Below, piece after piece: positions 43,058 through 54,917 of a DNA stretch of 64,000 nucleotides. Source of the stretch: Deltaproteobacteria bacterium. GTDB taxonomy: Bacteria > Myxococcota_A > Polyangia > Polyangiales > Houyiibacteriaceae. A program made the translations under genes and the position numbers. The notes beneath the pieces are model-generated. The model was not told the DNA's origin and did not search any database. It worked only from the letters and a program-made list of their open reading frames with translations. Numbering within the stretch: the first letter of the stretch is position 1; each line of letters begins with the position of its first letter. The stretch lies in assembly GCA_017644045.1 (NCBI GenBank), contig JAEPMI010000012.1:379666-443665 (forward strand). Reading direction: 5' to 3'.

Positions 43058-44470
43058 GTGTCTCGCGTGCGCGCGCTCAAACGCCGCCTGAAGGAGTCTC
43101 TCCCCGCGGCGAAGCGAGTCGCCGGCGACGGCGTGCTCCGGAAGGAGTGGCTGCTCGGAGCACGGCGAGCGCAGGTGCTCCTCGGCGTGGTCGTCCTGGT
43201 CGGGTTGCTGGTCCTGCCGCCGCTCCGCGACTGGATCGCCGAGCTGCTCTTCACCGAGGAGAGCGGCCGCTGGTTCCGGCGGCGCAAACGCCTGAGCGAC
43301 CTCGGTGAGGTCTTCGTGAGCGTGGTGAGCTTCGTCTACTGGTTCGGCGGGATCGGCGCCGCGGTGCTCGCGCTCCTGGACGACGCGCCGAAGGTCCTCG
43401 AGCGCCGGAAGCCGCTGCGGATGGCGGACCCGGTCGCCCAGACGATGGCGGCGCCAGCAGGTGGCGCACCCGACGCTGCGATGGCGCAGCCGCTCGGCAG
43501 CACGCCGGACTCGGCCGCGATCGCGGTGCAGGCGACGATGGCGGCCGACGCGGGCGTCGGGCCGACGGGGACGCTCGCCGCCTCGAGCGGATCGAACGGC
43601 ACGGGCGGGTCCGCGCCGATCGCCGACGACGCGCCCACGGTCGCCGAGCCGCCGCCGATGATGCCCGACGCAGGTCGCTACCGAATCCAGAACGAGCTCG
43701 GCCGCGGCGGTATGGGCATCGTCTTCCACGCCGTCGACTCGGTGCTCGAGCGGGACGTCGCCCTCAAGCAGCTCCCCCGACACCTGGTCGGGAACCCGGT
43801 CCTCGCCGAGCGCTTCCGCACCGAGGCGAAGGTGCTCGCGCGGTTGACCCACGCCGGCATCGTGCAGGTCTTCGATCTCGTGGAGAACGACGAGGGCATG
43901 TTCATGGCCATGGAGCTGGTCGAGGGCGGCAGCCTCGACGGAGTCCTCGAGGAGCGCGGCGCCCTCCCCGTCGCCGAGGTCGCGCGCCTGGGCGCCGTGA
44001 TGGCCGAAGCGCTCGCGTACGCGCACTCGCAGGGAGTCATCCACCGCGACTTCAAGCCCGGCAACGTCCTCCTCGCCGACGACGGCACCCCGAAGATCAC
44101 GGACTTCGGCCTCGCCAAGATCGCCCGCGAAGGCCCCAAGCTCACCCAGGAAGGCGCGGTCCTCGGCAGCCCCGCGTACATGAGCCCCGAACAGGCCGCC
44201 GGCGGCGTCGCCGAGCAAGCGGCCGACGTCTACAGCTTCGGCGTCACCCTCTACGAGATGGCCACCGGCCGCTGCCCCTTCGAAGGCGAGAGCATCGCTT
44301 CCGTCCTCAGTGCCCACATCACCCAACCGCCGCCCGACCCCGCGAGCTTCGGCGACGACATCCCACCGCCCCTCAGCGAGCTCCTCCTCCAGATGCTCGC
44401 CAAGACCCCCGAGTCCCGCCCCCACGACCTCACCGCCGTCGCCACCACCCTCCGCCAGCTCACCAACTGA
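43058..44470 (+). CDS. Membrane Ser/Thr protein kinase with C-terminal catalytic domain
   Basis: The 470-residue protein starts at a GTG. Two hydrophobic segments (~residues 39-56 and ~86-106) precede an Ala/Gly/Pro-rich linker. The kinase domain then fills ~207-468: GRGGMGIVF (P-loop), the Lys in VALKQL, HRDFKPGN (catalytic loop), TDFGLAK (metal loop) and GSPAYMSPEQ. All catalytic residues are present. Most bacterial Hanks-type kinases have the kinase domain before the membrane segment; here it comes last. The linker may carry autophosphorylation sites. No phosphatase or substrate gene is adjacent. Confidence 0.92.
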   Translation: MSRVRALKRRLKESLPAAKRVAGDGVLRKEWLLGARRAQVLLGVVVLVGLLVLPPLRDWIAELLFTEESGRWFRRRKRLSDLGEVFVSVVSFVYWFGGIGAAVLALLDDAPKVLERRKPLRMADPVAQTMAAPAGGAPDAAMAQPLGSTPDSAAIAVQATMAADAGVGPTGTLAASSGSNGTGGSAPIADDAPTVAEPPPMMPDAGRYRIQNELGRGGMGIVFHAVDSVLERDVALKQLPRHLVGNPVLAERFRTEAKVLARLTHAGIVQVFDLVENDEGMFMAMELVEGGSLDGVLEERGALPVAEVARLGAVMAEALAYAHSQGVIHRDFKPGNVLLADDGTPKITDFGLAKIAREGPKLTQEGAVLGSPAYMSPEQAAGGVAEQAADVYSFGVTLYEMATGRCPFEGESIASVLSAHITQPPPDPASFGDDIPPPLSELLLQMLAKTPESRPHDLTAVATTLRQLTN

Positions 44471-44549
44471 CGGGGACACTCCCCCCCTCCGGATCCCCCG
44501 CAAACACAGGGCTCTCCGAGAGCAAAATGAAAACCCTCTGCGCGCGCCC

Positions 44550-45155
44550 TCAAAGCGCCCGTTCGTCGACCTCTCGTGCCACCTCGAGCTCGGCTTCCTC
44601 CTCGTCCACAGCCACTCGAACCCGCGCACGCCCCTTGGACGCCATCGCCGTCCGGATCGCCTCGGCAACCGCCTCCGGGTTCACGCAGACCAGATGCATC
44701 GGCTTCTGGTCCACGAAGGTGAGCTTCACCGCCTTCCGCCAGTCGCCGAGCAGCGAGTAGATCCGCGTTCCATCGAAGAGCCGCTTGTACCCGAGCCCCT
44801 TGTTCCGCGTCCGCGCCCTCCCGACCGCAACCGACTCGATCGCTTCGATCGGGATCCGCGGCCCCGACATACCGATCTGCAGATGCAGCTCGTCGGTCGT
44901 GATCACCAACCGCCCCACGGCGTACACAAGGGAGATCGCCGCCGGCAGCAGTCCCGCGCCGAGGCCCGCCAAAGCGATCCCGGCCGCCGCCAACCCCGAC
45001 ACGAGCCCCAGCGCGCCGAGCACACCGCCGACGACCGCGCCCGCCACCGTCGGCAGTCCAGCGATCAACCCGAGCGCCCAGCGCGGGATGATCGCCTTCT
45101 GCCGCAGCAGCACCTCGCCGCCGGCCATGTGCTCTTGCTGGTACGCGTCGCTCAC
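44550..45155 (-). CDS. Membrane protein with PH-like domain
   Basis: The 201-residue protein has two adjacent hydrophobic segments (~residues 25-80, including LGLIAGLPTVAGAVVGGVLG). A soluble C-terminal domain follows with ELHLQIGMSGPRIPIEAIES and KAVKLTFVDQKPMHLVCVNP. That pattern (ITTDELHLQ..., I.IE.I..V) resembles bacterial PH-like domains found in small membrane proteins. Function is unknown. It begins at the ATG at 45155 and converges with the Ser/Thr kinase gene. The C-terminal tail is acidic. Confidence 0.65.
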   Translation of the reverse strand: MSDAYQQEHMAGGEVLLRQKAIIPRWALGLIAGLPTVAGAVVGGVLGALGLVSGLAAAGIALAGLGAGLLPAAISLVYAVGRLVITTDELHLQIGMSGPRIPIEAIESVAVGRARTRNKGLGYKRLFDGTRIYSLLGDWRKAVKLTFVDQKPMHLVCVNPEAVAEAIRTAMASKGRARVRVAVDEEEAELEVAREVDERAL

Positions 45156-45220
45156 CCCTTACCCCCGGGCGAGCCTACCTCAGCGCTCCGAGACGTTGTG
45201 CGCGACGCCCTTCTTCGCCA

Positions 45221-45628
45221 TCAGCGTCGGGTCTCCACGACCTTCCAGCCGTTGCCCGACGGGTCGCGAAAGCTCGCGTCGACGCTCCCATAGCGCTCCG
45301 TCGGCTCCTGGGTCAGCTCGACCCCACGCTCCCGCATCGCCTCGCAGGTCGCCCGACAGTCGGTGACCTCGAGCACCAAGGGCGGCATCGCCCCCTTCGC
45401 CAACACCTCGCGCAGCGTCTGGGCAGTGGCCTCGTCCTGGGTGGGCGGCCCCGGCACGAAGAGCCCGAGCTGAAAGCTCGGCTGATCGGGGTGCTGCACC
45501 GTGAGCCAGCGGAACTCCCCGTTCTTCACGTCCGTGTGCTTCTCGAATCCGAGCTTCCCGACATAGAACTCGAGGGCTTCCTCGTGATCGCGCACGTAGA
45601 TACCGACGACTTGAACCTTCGTGGTCAT
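45221..45628 (-). CDS. VOC-family (glyoxalase/dioxygenase-fold) protein
   Basis: The 135-residue protein has two beta-alpha-beta-beta-beta units. VVGIYVRDHEEALEFYVGKL opens the first. VLEVTDCRATCEAMRERG and the C-terminal FRDPSGNGWKVVE close the second. It is of the metal-binding vicinal oxygen chelate type; few candidate ligands such as His/Glu are evident, so catalysis is uncertain. Its ATG overlaps the stop of the upstream AraC-type regulator (ATGA), which suggests that the regulator controls or is controlled with it. Confidence 0.85.
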   Translation of the reverse strand: MTTKVQVVGIYVRDHEEALEFYVGKLGFEKHTDVKNGEFRWLTVQHPDQPSFQLGLFVPGPPTQDEATAQTLREVLAKGAMPPLVLEVTDCRATCEAMRERGVELTQEPTERYGSVDASFRDPSGNGWKVVETRR

Positions 45629-46119
45629 CCGACCTCCTTCTCGGGTTCGGTCGTATCGCCCTCGCGGATCCGGCGCTTCTCCGAAACTGCGATCGTGAGA
45701 TCGGGCCGTCGGCCAGCCGCCAAGAAGCAGGGCGGAACGTCCTCCACCCCGTCGCGTTCAGCGCGCTCGCGTGCGCGTCGCGCACTCGGCGAATCGCCCG
45801 TGACCTCCCGAAACGTCCGTCCGAAGGTCCCGAGGCTCTTCCAACCGGTCCGAAACGCGATCTCCGAGATCGAGAGCTCCGTATCCCGAAGCAACGCAGT
45901 TGCCCGCTCGATCCGACGCGTCAGCAGATAGCGGTGCGGCGGCACGCCGAACGCATCCTTGAACGCCCGGGCGAAGTGCGCCTCGGACGCACCGCTCACC
46001 TTGGCGAGCCGCTTCACCGGCCACTCTTCCTCGGGCGCCGCATCCATCCGGTCCTTCGCGCGTAGCAACCGCCGCAGCAGGTCGGGGTCGCGCCCCGTGC
46101 GCTGCTCTCGTTCGTCCAC
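45625..46119 (-). CDS. AraC-family transcriptional regulator
   Basis: The 164-residue protein is mostly an AraC DNA-binding domain. The first helix-turn-helix is PVKRLAKVSGASEAHFARAF. The second is SISEIAFRTGWKSLGTFGRTF, followed by the conserved GDSPSARRAR. The domain sits near the N-terminus, with a ~45-residue tail, and there is no ligand-binding domain. Regulators of this short type often lie next to a VOC protein, as here, where the two overlap by four bases. It follows the sigma-54 activator gene with 9 bases between them. Confidence 0.87.
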   Translation of the reverse strand: MDEREQRTGRDPDLLRRLLRAKDRMDAAPEEEWPVKRLAKVSGASEAHFARAFKDAFGVPPHRYLLTRRIERATALLRDTELSISEIAFRTGWKSLGTFGRTFREVTGDSPSARRARERAERDGVEDVPPCFLAAGRRPDLTIAVSEKRRIREGDTTEPEKEVG

Positions 46120-46128
46120 CCCCGGATG

Positions 46129-48084
<1,956 letters not shown>

Positions 48085-48133
48085 CGGATCAACCTGCCGG
48101 TCCGTCGGGCCCAGCACAAGCCCCCCACCACCT

Positions 48134-48148
48134 GTCGCGAGGCGCGAC
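48134..48148. promoter_or_regulatory. Candidate upstream activator site for the AcoR-type regulator
   Basis: GTCGCG-AGG-CGCGAC is a perfect inverted repeat about 80-95 bases upstream of the -24/-12 promoter. A second half-like copy (ACCTGTCGC) follows at 48152-48160. This spacing suits an enhancer-type site. Confidence 0.5.
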
Positions 48149-48227
48149 GGAACCTGTCGCAGAACGCTCCAACGTGACGCGCCGCGCCATCGCCGGAAAC
48201 ACGGGAGAAACACCAATTCGGCCCTCC

Positions 48228-48242
48228 TGGCACGGCCCATGC
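48228..48242 (+). promoter_or_regulatory. Sigma-54 (-24/-12) promoter of the aldehyde dehydrogenase operon
   Basis: TGGCACGGCCCATGC carries GG and GC exactly ten bases apart, matching the TGGCAC-N5-TTGC pattern with one mismatch in the -12 box. Transcription would begin near 48253, just before the ribosome-binding site AAGGAGG at 48258. The gene for a sigma-54 activator diverges from it. Confidence 0.82.
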
Positions 48243-48271
48243 GACGCGCCTGGGGAAAAGGAGGTCGCGCC

Positions 48272-49791
<1,520 letters not shown>

Positions 49792-49792
<1 letters not shown>

Positions 49793-50145
49793 TGGTGGCG
49801 GATCGCCGCGAGCCGGCGCAGGTCACGGCCACGCCGGCCGCGGTCGATCTGATCGCCGAGCTCGTGGAGGAGCACGGCCCGCTCATGTTCCACCAGTCGG
49901 GCGGGTGCTGCGACGGCAGCGCGCCGATGTGCTTCGTGCGGGGCGAGATGAAGCTCGGCTCCCGCGACGTGCACCTCGGCGACGTCGGGGGTCAGCCCTT
50001 CTACATCGGCGGCGACCAGTACGAGCGCTGGAAGCACACCACGCTCATTCTCGACGTGGTGCCCGGCCGTGGCGCCGGCTTCTCGATCGAGGCGCCGCGC
50101 GGCGTGCGATTCCTGATCCGCTCGGACGTCTGCGCCCCCGCGTGA
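49792..50145 (+). CDS. DUF779-family protein
   Basis: The ATG at 49792 shares its A with the aldehyde dehydrogenase stop (TGATG). The 117-residue protein has FHQSGGCCDGSAPMCF, a Cys-rich centre diagnostic of DUF779. FYIGGDQYERWKHTTLILDV and the ending GVRFLIRSDVC also match. DUF779 genes are repeatedly found behind acetaldehyde dehydrogenases, as here, and the function of the product is not established. The conserved CC and later Cys may bind a metal. It is expected to be co-expressed from the sigma-54 promoter. Confidence 0.9.
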
Positions 50146-50178
50146 CCCGATCTCGCTCGGGGCGTCCTCTCTCCCCGT

Positions 50179-51240
50179 ATGAGCCGCACCCTCGTCGCCC
50201 TCGTCCTCCTGTCCAGCTGCGCCGACCCGGCCACGATCCCGCCAGACGGGAGCCCGAGCGGCAGCGACATGCGGCTCCCGCCAGGCGTGGATGGCGGGCC
50301 GCTGCCCGACGGCGCGACGGCTCCCGACGCGCAGACCCCCGATCGCGACGCGGCCCCCCCGCCCGATCTCGGCACCCCACCTTCGAGCACCTGCCGCGGC
50401 TACGCCACGCGCTACTGGGACTGCTGCAAGGCGCACTGCGGCTGGGAAGGCAACACGACGAACCTCGACGGCACCCTCGCGAGCTGCTCGGTCGCCGATG
50501 CCCCGCAGTCGAGCTTCGACCAGGCCAGCGCCTGCGACTCGGACGCGCCGAGCGCCGGCTACACCTGCTTCAGCAACGTGCCCGTCGCGGTCTCCGAGAC
50601 GCTCAGCTACGGCTTCGCCGCCGTGCCGGCCGAAGGCGACATCTGCGGCCGCTGCTACCGCATCGACTTCGACGGCACCGGTCACTACGACGCGGCGGAC
50701 CCGGGCTCTCAGCAGCTGGCCGGGCACACCATGATCGTGCAGGCGACCAACATCGGCCACGACGTGGGTGGCGGTCAGTTCGACCTGTTGATCCCCGGCG
50801 GCGGCGTCGGCCTCTTCAACGCCTGCACCCGCCAGTGGGGCCTCGAGAGCGACGCGCCCCTCGGTGCGCAATACGGCGGCTTCCTCACCGCCTGTCAGGC
50901 CGAGGGCGGCAGCCACGACGACGTCCGGGCCTGCGTCCGCAACCGCTGCGACACCGTCTTCGACGAGCCGCACCTCGCCGAGCTGCGCGCGGGGTGCGAG
51001 TGGTTCGTCGACTGGTTCAAGGCCGCCGACAACCCGAACCTGGACTACGCCGAGGTCGAGTGCCCCGCCGCGCTCGTGGCGATCTCCGGCCTCGACCGAC
51101 GCCCGCTCGACGACATCGCCATGTGCGAGGGCGGCGGTGATGGCGGCGGTGATGGCGGCGACTGCGACTGCGGGTGGGCCGCGGGCGGCTGCGGCGACGA
51201 CGACGGCAGTCGCTGCTGGGACGTCTGCTGCGGGGAGTAG
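50179..51240 (+). CDS. GH45 endoglucanase, lipoprotein
   Basis: The 353-residue protein has a lipoprotein signal (LVLLSSCAD, Cys14) and a Pro/Asp-rich linker to residue ~70. A glycoside hydrolase family 45 domain fills ~72-308. It shows ATRYWDCCKAHCGW with Asp81, CFSNVPVAVSETLSYGFAA, GHTMIVQATNIGHDVGGGQF with Asp195, FDLLIPGGGVGLFNAC with Asp202, and WFKAADNPNLDYAEVECPA. Asp81 and Asp202 match the two catalytic Asp residues of fungal Cel45 enzymes, and the Cys pattern is conserved. A Gly/Asp linker and a 25-residue Cys-rich tail (CDCGW...CWDVCCGE) follow. It should hydrolyse beta-1,4-glucans at the cell surface. The family is mainly eukaryotic. Confidence 0.92.
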   Translation: MSRTLVALVLLSSCADPATIPPDGSPSGSDMRLPPGVDGGPLPDGATAPDAQTPDRDAAPPPDLGTPPSSTCRGYATRYWDCCKAHCGWEGNTTNLDGTLASCSVADAPQSSFDQASACDSDAPSAGYTCFSNVPVAVSETLSYGFAAVPAEGDICGRCYRIDFDGTGHYDAADPGSQQLAGHTMIVQATNIGHDVGGGQFDLLIPGGGVGLFNACTRQWGLESDAPLGAQYGGFLTACQAEGGSHDDVRACVRNRCDTVFDEPHLAELRAGCEWFVDWFKAADNPNLDYAEVECPAALVAISGLDRRPLDDIAMCEGGGDGGGDGGDCDCGWAAGGCGDDDGSRCWDVCCGE

Positions 51241-51295
51241 GAGCTCCCCGAGAACGCGGGTGAGCCCCGGATTCGGCAGCTGGTACGCTGTCGCC

Positions 51296-53002
51296 GTGCG
51301 GGTCCTCCTCGCAGCGTGCCTCTGCCTGATCGGCTGCCGGGACGAGCCCACCCAGACCTGGGTCTTCGTCCACGCGGACCCGGCGTTCAGCGCGAACGCC
51401 GACGCGCTCCGCGTGGTCATCGAGGGCGCCGGCGACGAGGTCGTCGACCGAACCGATCCCGTCCCCGGGGACCGCGAGATCATCGCCAACCTCTTCCTGC
51501 ACCCGAAGGGTGGCGACGCGAACCGCACCTGGACGATCCACGCGACGCTGCTCGACGGGGACACCGAGCTCGCGCACCTGAGGGTCGGCGGCGGCTACGT
51601 CGCCGGCGAGACGCGGGTCATCCATGCACACTTCGAGGTGGACGACGCCTGTCTCGATCTCGGTGACTGCGGTCCGGGGCGCACGTGCCAGGCCGGGCGC
51701 TGCGTGGGTTCGTGCTTCGAGACGGGCGCCGAAGACGACAACGCCACACGACACCTCGCGACCTGCGGCGAGTGCGCGACCTGCGTCGACGCCATCTGTC
51801 AGCCGCGTCCCGACGGCGAGCGCTGCGGCTGCGAGGGAGACTCCTGCCGTGACGGCGCGTGCGACCCACTGATCGAGGCGCGCGACGTATGGGTCGCGCA
51901 AGGGCACGCCTGCGCCCGCACCACCGACGGACTCTGGTGCTGGGGGAGCGCGCGCACCGGTCAGAACGGCCTCGGGCGCAACACCGATCGCCCCGAGCCG
52001 CTCGAGGCCCCGGAAGTCGCGCAGGTGACCGACATGGCGCTCGGCAACGAGTACTCGTGCGCCGCGTGGATCCGATCCGGCGCCATCTACGGCCGCACCT
52101 GCTGGGGCTGGGGCGACCACGGCTCGTTCGCCATGGGCGAGCTCAGCGGTGAGCAGCCCTTCACCGAGCGGACGGAGGAGAGCGAGGACGCCGTCGCGGA
52201 CATCGACTCGGGCGCCCGCTTTCAATGCGCGCGACGCGAGAGCGGCCGATTGCAGTGTGCGGGCGGGAACAGCTCCAACGAGCTGGCCCAGCCCGACTCG
52301 GTGAGCAGCTCGAGCGAGTGGGTCGACATCCCCGGCACCTATCGGGACTTCGGGACCAGCGACAGCGGCGTGTGCGCCGTGGCCGACGACGGCACCTGGT
52401 GCTGGGGGCTCTCGACCTACGACAGCATCGCCCGAACCCCGGACCTCGAGTGCGTTCCGGGGGCCGACGGCGACTGCTTCACCGACCTGGTCAGCATCGC
52501 CGCGGGCAGCGGGCGCGGTTGCGGCCTCGACGCGACGGGCCTGGCCTGGTGCTGGGGCGGCAACGAAGGCGGCCTGCTCGGAGTCGAGGGACCGGCGCGG
52601 GTCACCATGGCGACGCCGGTGGACACCGAGCTGCGCTTCAACGAGCTCGCGGCCGCGTCGGCGAGCTTCTGCGGCATCGACGCCACGGAGGGTGGCCTCC
52701 ACTGCTGGGGGACCAACGGCAGCGGTCAGCTCGGCACCGGCGACCAGCTCGACGTACGGCGACCACGCCGGGTCGCCGCGGACGCGGGCGACCGGTGGCG
52801 TTCGGTCGCGATGCACTCCTCGTACGGTTGCGGCATCCGCGACAGCGGCGAGCTCTTCTGCTGGGGCTCCAACGCCGGCAACGGCCCCTCCGGCTCCCGG
52901 CTCGCAGGCCGCCTCGGCCTCGGCCTCGGCACCGACCCGAGCGACCCCACCAGCCAAACCGTCGTCACCCGCCCCCGCCGCGTCTGCTTCACCCGCGAGT
53001 GA
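51296..53002 (+). CDS. RCC1-repeat lipoprotein with EGF-like cysteine-rich segment
   Basis: A GTG at 51296 starts a lipoprotein signal (VRVLLAACLCLIGCRDE). Residues ~20-120 are a beta-rich domain. A Cys-rich segment (~121-190) has the look of EGF-like or dickkopf-type modules (CGPGRTCQAGRCVGSC, CGECATCVDAICQ). The rest is about seven RCC1-like units, with CWGSARTGQNGLG, CWGWGDHGS and CWGTNGSGQLGTGDQ. The 568-residue length allows one propeller. It lies directly behind the GH45 lipoprotein gene (55 bases), and the pair may be co-transcribed. Its 3' end is 13 bases from a palindromic repeat element. Confidence 0.88.
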   Translation: MRVLLAACLCLIGCRDEPTQTWVFVHADPAFSANADALRVVIEGAGDEVVDRTDPVPGDREIIANLFLHPKGGDANRTWTIHATLLDGDTELAHLRVGGGYVAGETRVIHAHFEVDDACLDLGDCGPGRTCQAGRCVGSCFETGAEDDNATRHLATCGECATCVDAICQPRPDGERCGCEGDSCRDGACDPLIEARDVWVAQGHACARTTDGLWCWGSARTGQNGLGRNTDRPEPLEAPEVAQVTDMALGNEYSCAAWIRSGAIYGRTCWGWGDHGSFAMGELSGEQPFTERTEESEDAVADIDSGARFQCARRESGRLQCAGGNSSNELAQPDSVSSSSEWVDIPGTYRDFGTSDSGVCAVADDGTWCWGLSTYDSIARTPDLECVPGADGDCFTDLVSIAAGSGRGCGLDATGLAWCWGGNEGGLLGVEGPARVTMATPVDTELRFNELAAASASFCGIDATEGGLHCWGTNGSGQLGTGDQLDVRRPRRVAADAGDRWRSVAMHSSYGCGIRDSGELFCWGSNAGNGPSGSRLAGRLGLGLGTDPSDPTSQTVVTRPRRVCFTRE

Positions 53003-53015
53003 CCGACCAGTGACC

Positions 53016-53408
53016 GGGGACGATCGTCTTCTTGTTCGTCTTAATCTTCGCGAACCCCAACAAACGTAGGGGCGTCCGCCGCAAAAGAGCGAGTGACCGA
53101 CCAGTGACCGGGGACGATCGTCTTCTTGTTCGTCTTAATCTTCGCGAACCCCAACAAACGTAGGGGCGTCCGCCGCGAAAGAGCGGGACGATCGTCTTCT
53201 TGTTCGTCCTAATCTTCGCGAACCCCAACAAACGTAGGGGCGTCCGCCGCGAAGGAGCGGGACGATCGTCGTCGATGTCTTCTTTCGGGCGTCCGAAACG
53301 AAGACAAAGAAGACGATCGTCCCTCCGGTCAAGTCGGAACACCCCTTAGAAATCGAGGCATTCGTGCACGACGCGTCGAACATGACGAACAAGAAGACGA
53401 TCGTCCCC
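53016..53408. repeat. Nested inverted-repeat element, GGGGACGATCGTC family (copy B)
   Basis: Three direct units (53016, 53110 and 53184; periods 94 and 74 bases) each begin with the 25-base arm seen in copy A, with one base changed in the third. A long hairpin then spans 53259-53323 (24-base arms starting GGGACGATCGTC, a few mismatches). The element ends at 53384-53408 with the exact inverted copy of the first arm. The ~60 bases before that arm resemble the matching stretch of copy A (GGCATTCG and ATGACGAAC conserved). Reading frames inside are by-products of the repeat. Confidence 0.85.
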
Positions 53409-53451
53409 GAGGATTGGACGCCCGAGGATGGGACGCGGGGGTTCCCGAGGG

Positions 53452-54903
53452 TCAGGCGCGGGTGGGTTCGCTGAAGGTGGTGTCTTCGACGGCGTAGCGC
53501 ATGATCCGGCCTTCCTTGGTGGCGGCGCATTCGCCTTCGTCGGCGAGCGACTTGAGGAGGGTCTGGGTTTGGCGGAGCGAGAGGCCGGTCGCGCCGGCGA
53601 TCTCCTTGGCGGTCGTGCCGCCCGAGGCGATGGCGCGCAGGACCCGCGCTTCCGCCGGCTCGACCATGCGTGGGTCCGCGATGGCAAAGGGCGCGAGTAC
53701 CTGCATCGCGACGGTGTCCCCGCTCCGCTCGAACGTCGCGAGCCCCTCCAGCGATGCGCGGGCTCGGTGCAAGAGCACGTCGAAGCTGCCGCGGTGCATC
53801 TCGGGCACGAAGCGGAAGCCGTACACACGCTCGAAGCACTCCGCCTCGTCGAGCGGCGCCCCGGCCAAGCCGAGCACGGCCGCGAGGGTCGCGATGCGCT
53901 TCTGCTTCTTGCCGCCGCTCTCCACCACGGTCGCCGACACGAGCGGCAGCGACGCCTCACGCACGCGCCGCCCCGGACCCGAGGGTGAGCACACCACGTA
54001 GGCGTCCCCGGCGAACGCCGAGAACGCGCGCTCTTGCTCCGCCGTCAGCCGCGGCGCGTCGGGTTCCAGCAGCGCCGCCACGTGCTCGGCTTCGTCGGCC
54101 AGCAGCCGAAAGCCAGCGACTCGCGTCCGCGCATCCGTGAGCGCGGCCTCGAGTCCCGCGCGCTCGCCCTCCCCCGCCGCACGACGCGCGGTCAGCAACG
54201 CCGTGGCCGCCGGCGTGCTCACGCTCCGATCACCCGCCAGCGCCAGCTCCCACTCGAGCCAGGGCAACCAGTGCGGCGACACGAACGGCCGGAGCCCCAG
54301 CAGGATCCGCGCGGCCAGGTGCGGGTGCCCAGCCTGTCGACGCAGCCGCGCGAGGGTCAGCCCCGCCAGATACTCCGACTGCGGCAGGCTCTCCGTCCGC
54401 GCCATCCGTGACGCCCGCCGTCCATGCCGGAGCGCCTCCCGATGGTCGCCGTCCCGTGCCGCAAAGAGCGCCGTGAGCGCCGCGCACTCGACCACCAGCG
54501 CCGGCTGCTGCGCCCGGCGCGCCTCGGCGGCGACCTCTTCGAGCGCCACCGGCGCCCCACCCGTCGCGAGCGCCCGCCAGCCATCGATCAGCGGGCCCGC
54601 CACCGGGTGATCCGGCCGCGCCACCTCGGGCATCGGTCGAATGCCCGTGATCGCCTCTCGAACCAGAAAGAGCGCCAGCCGCCAAGCCCCCGGCCCCGAA
54701 GGCACCGGACCGAGCGCCAACTCCGCACCGCTGGCGAGCGCGTGCGATCGCTCGATCAGCACCGCCCACGCCGGCTCCGTCTCCCGCAGCGAGGCGATGG
54801 CCGCGAGCGCCGGGCCGAATCGCCCACGGAGGACCTCCGCGTGGAGCTGCTCGCCTTGGCTCACGCTCCGACCATACACAAAGCGCGGACCGTTCGGCGT
54901 CAC
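53452..54903 (-). CDS. Helical-repeat protein with C-terminal winged-helix module
   Basis: The ~483-residue protein (GTG at 54903; GTGs nearer 54864 are equally possible) is Ala/Arg/Leu-rich and helical to ~residue 280, probably with tetratricopeptide units. A winged-helix-like part follows (KKQKRIATLAAVLGLAGAP). The C-terminus is a MarR/IclR-like helix-turn-helix (EARVLRAIASGGTTAKEIAG, LSLRQTQTLLKSLADEGE). It is likely a DNA-binding regulator; no receiver or ligand-binding domain is obvious. It diverges from a Ser/Thr kinase gene with 14 bases between the outer starts, so the kinase could modify it. That pairing is inference. Confidence 0.62.
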   Translation of the reverse strand: MTPNGPRFVYGRSVSQGEQLHAEVLRGRFGPALAAIASLRETEPAWAVLIERSHALASGAELALGPVPSGPGAWRLALFLVREAITGIRPMPEVARPDHPVAGPLIDGWRALATGGAPVALEEVAAEARRAQQPALVVECAALTALFAARDGDHREALRHGRRASRMARTESLPQSEYLAGLTLARLRRQAGHPHLAARILLGLRPFVSPHWLPWLEWELALAGDRSVSTPAATALLTARRAAGEGERAGLEAALTDARTRVAGFRLLADEAEHVAALLEPDAPRLTAEQERAFSAFAGDAYVVCSPSGPGRRVREASLPLVSATVVESGGKKQKRIATLAAVLGLAGAPLDEAECFERVYGFRFVPEMHRGSFDVLLHRARASLEGLATFERSGDTVAMQVLAPFAIADPRMVEPAEARVLRAIASGGTTAKEIAGATGLSLRQTQTLLKSLADEGECAATKEGRIMRYAVEDTTFSEPTRA

Positions 54904-54917
54904 GTTATGATTGCGCC

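Noticed and set aside
44471-44515. Solo GGGGAC repeat after the kinase stop
   Set aside because: Only GGGGAC followed by a C-run matches; too short to assign to the element family.
53016-53257. Regularly spaced repeats resembling a CRISPR array
   Set aside because: The units are contiguous copies of 74-94 bases without unique spacers, contain inverted arms, and there are no cas genes nearby.
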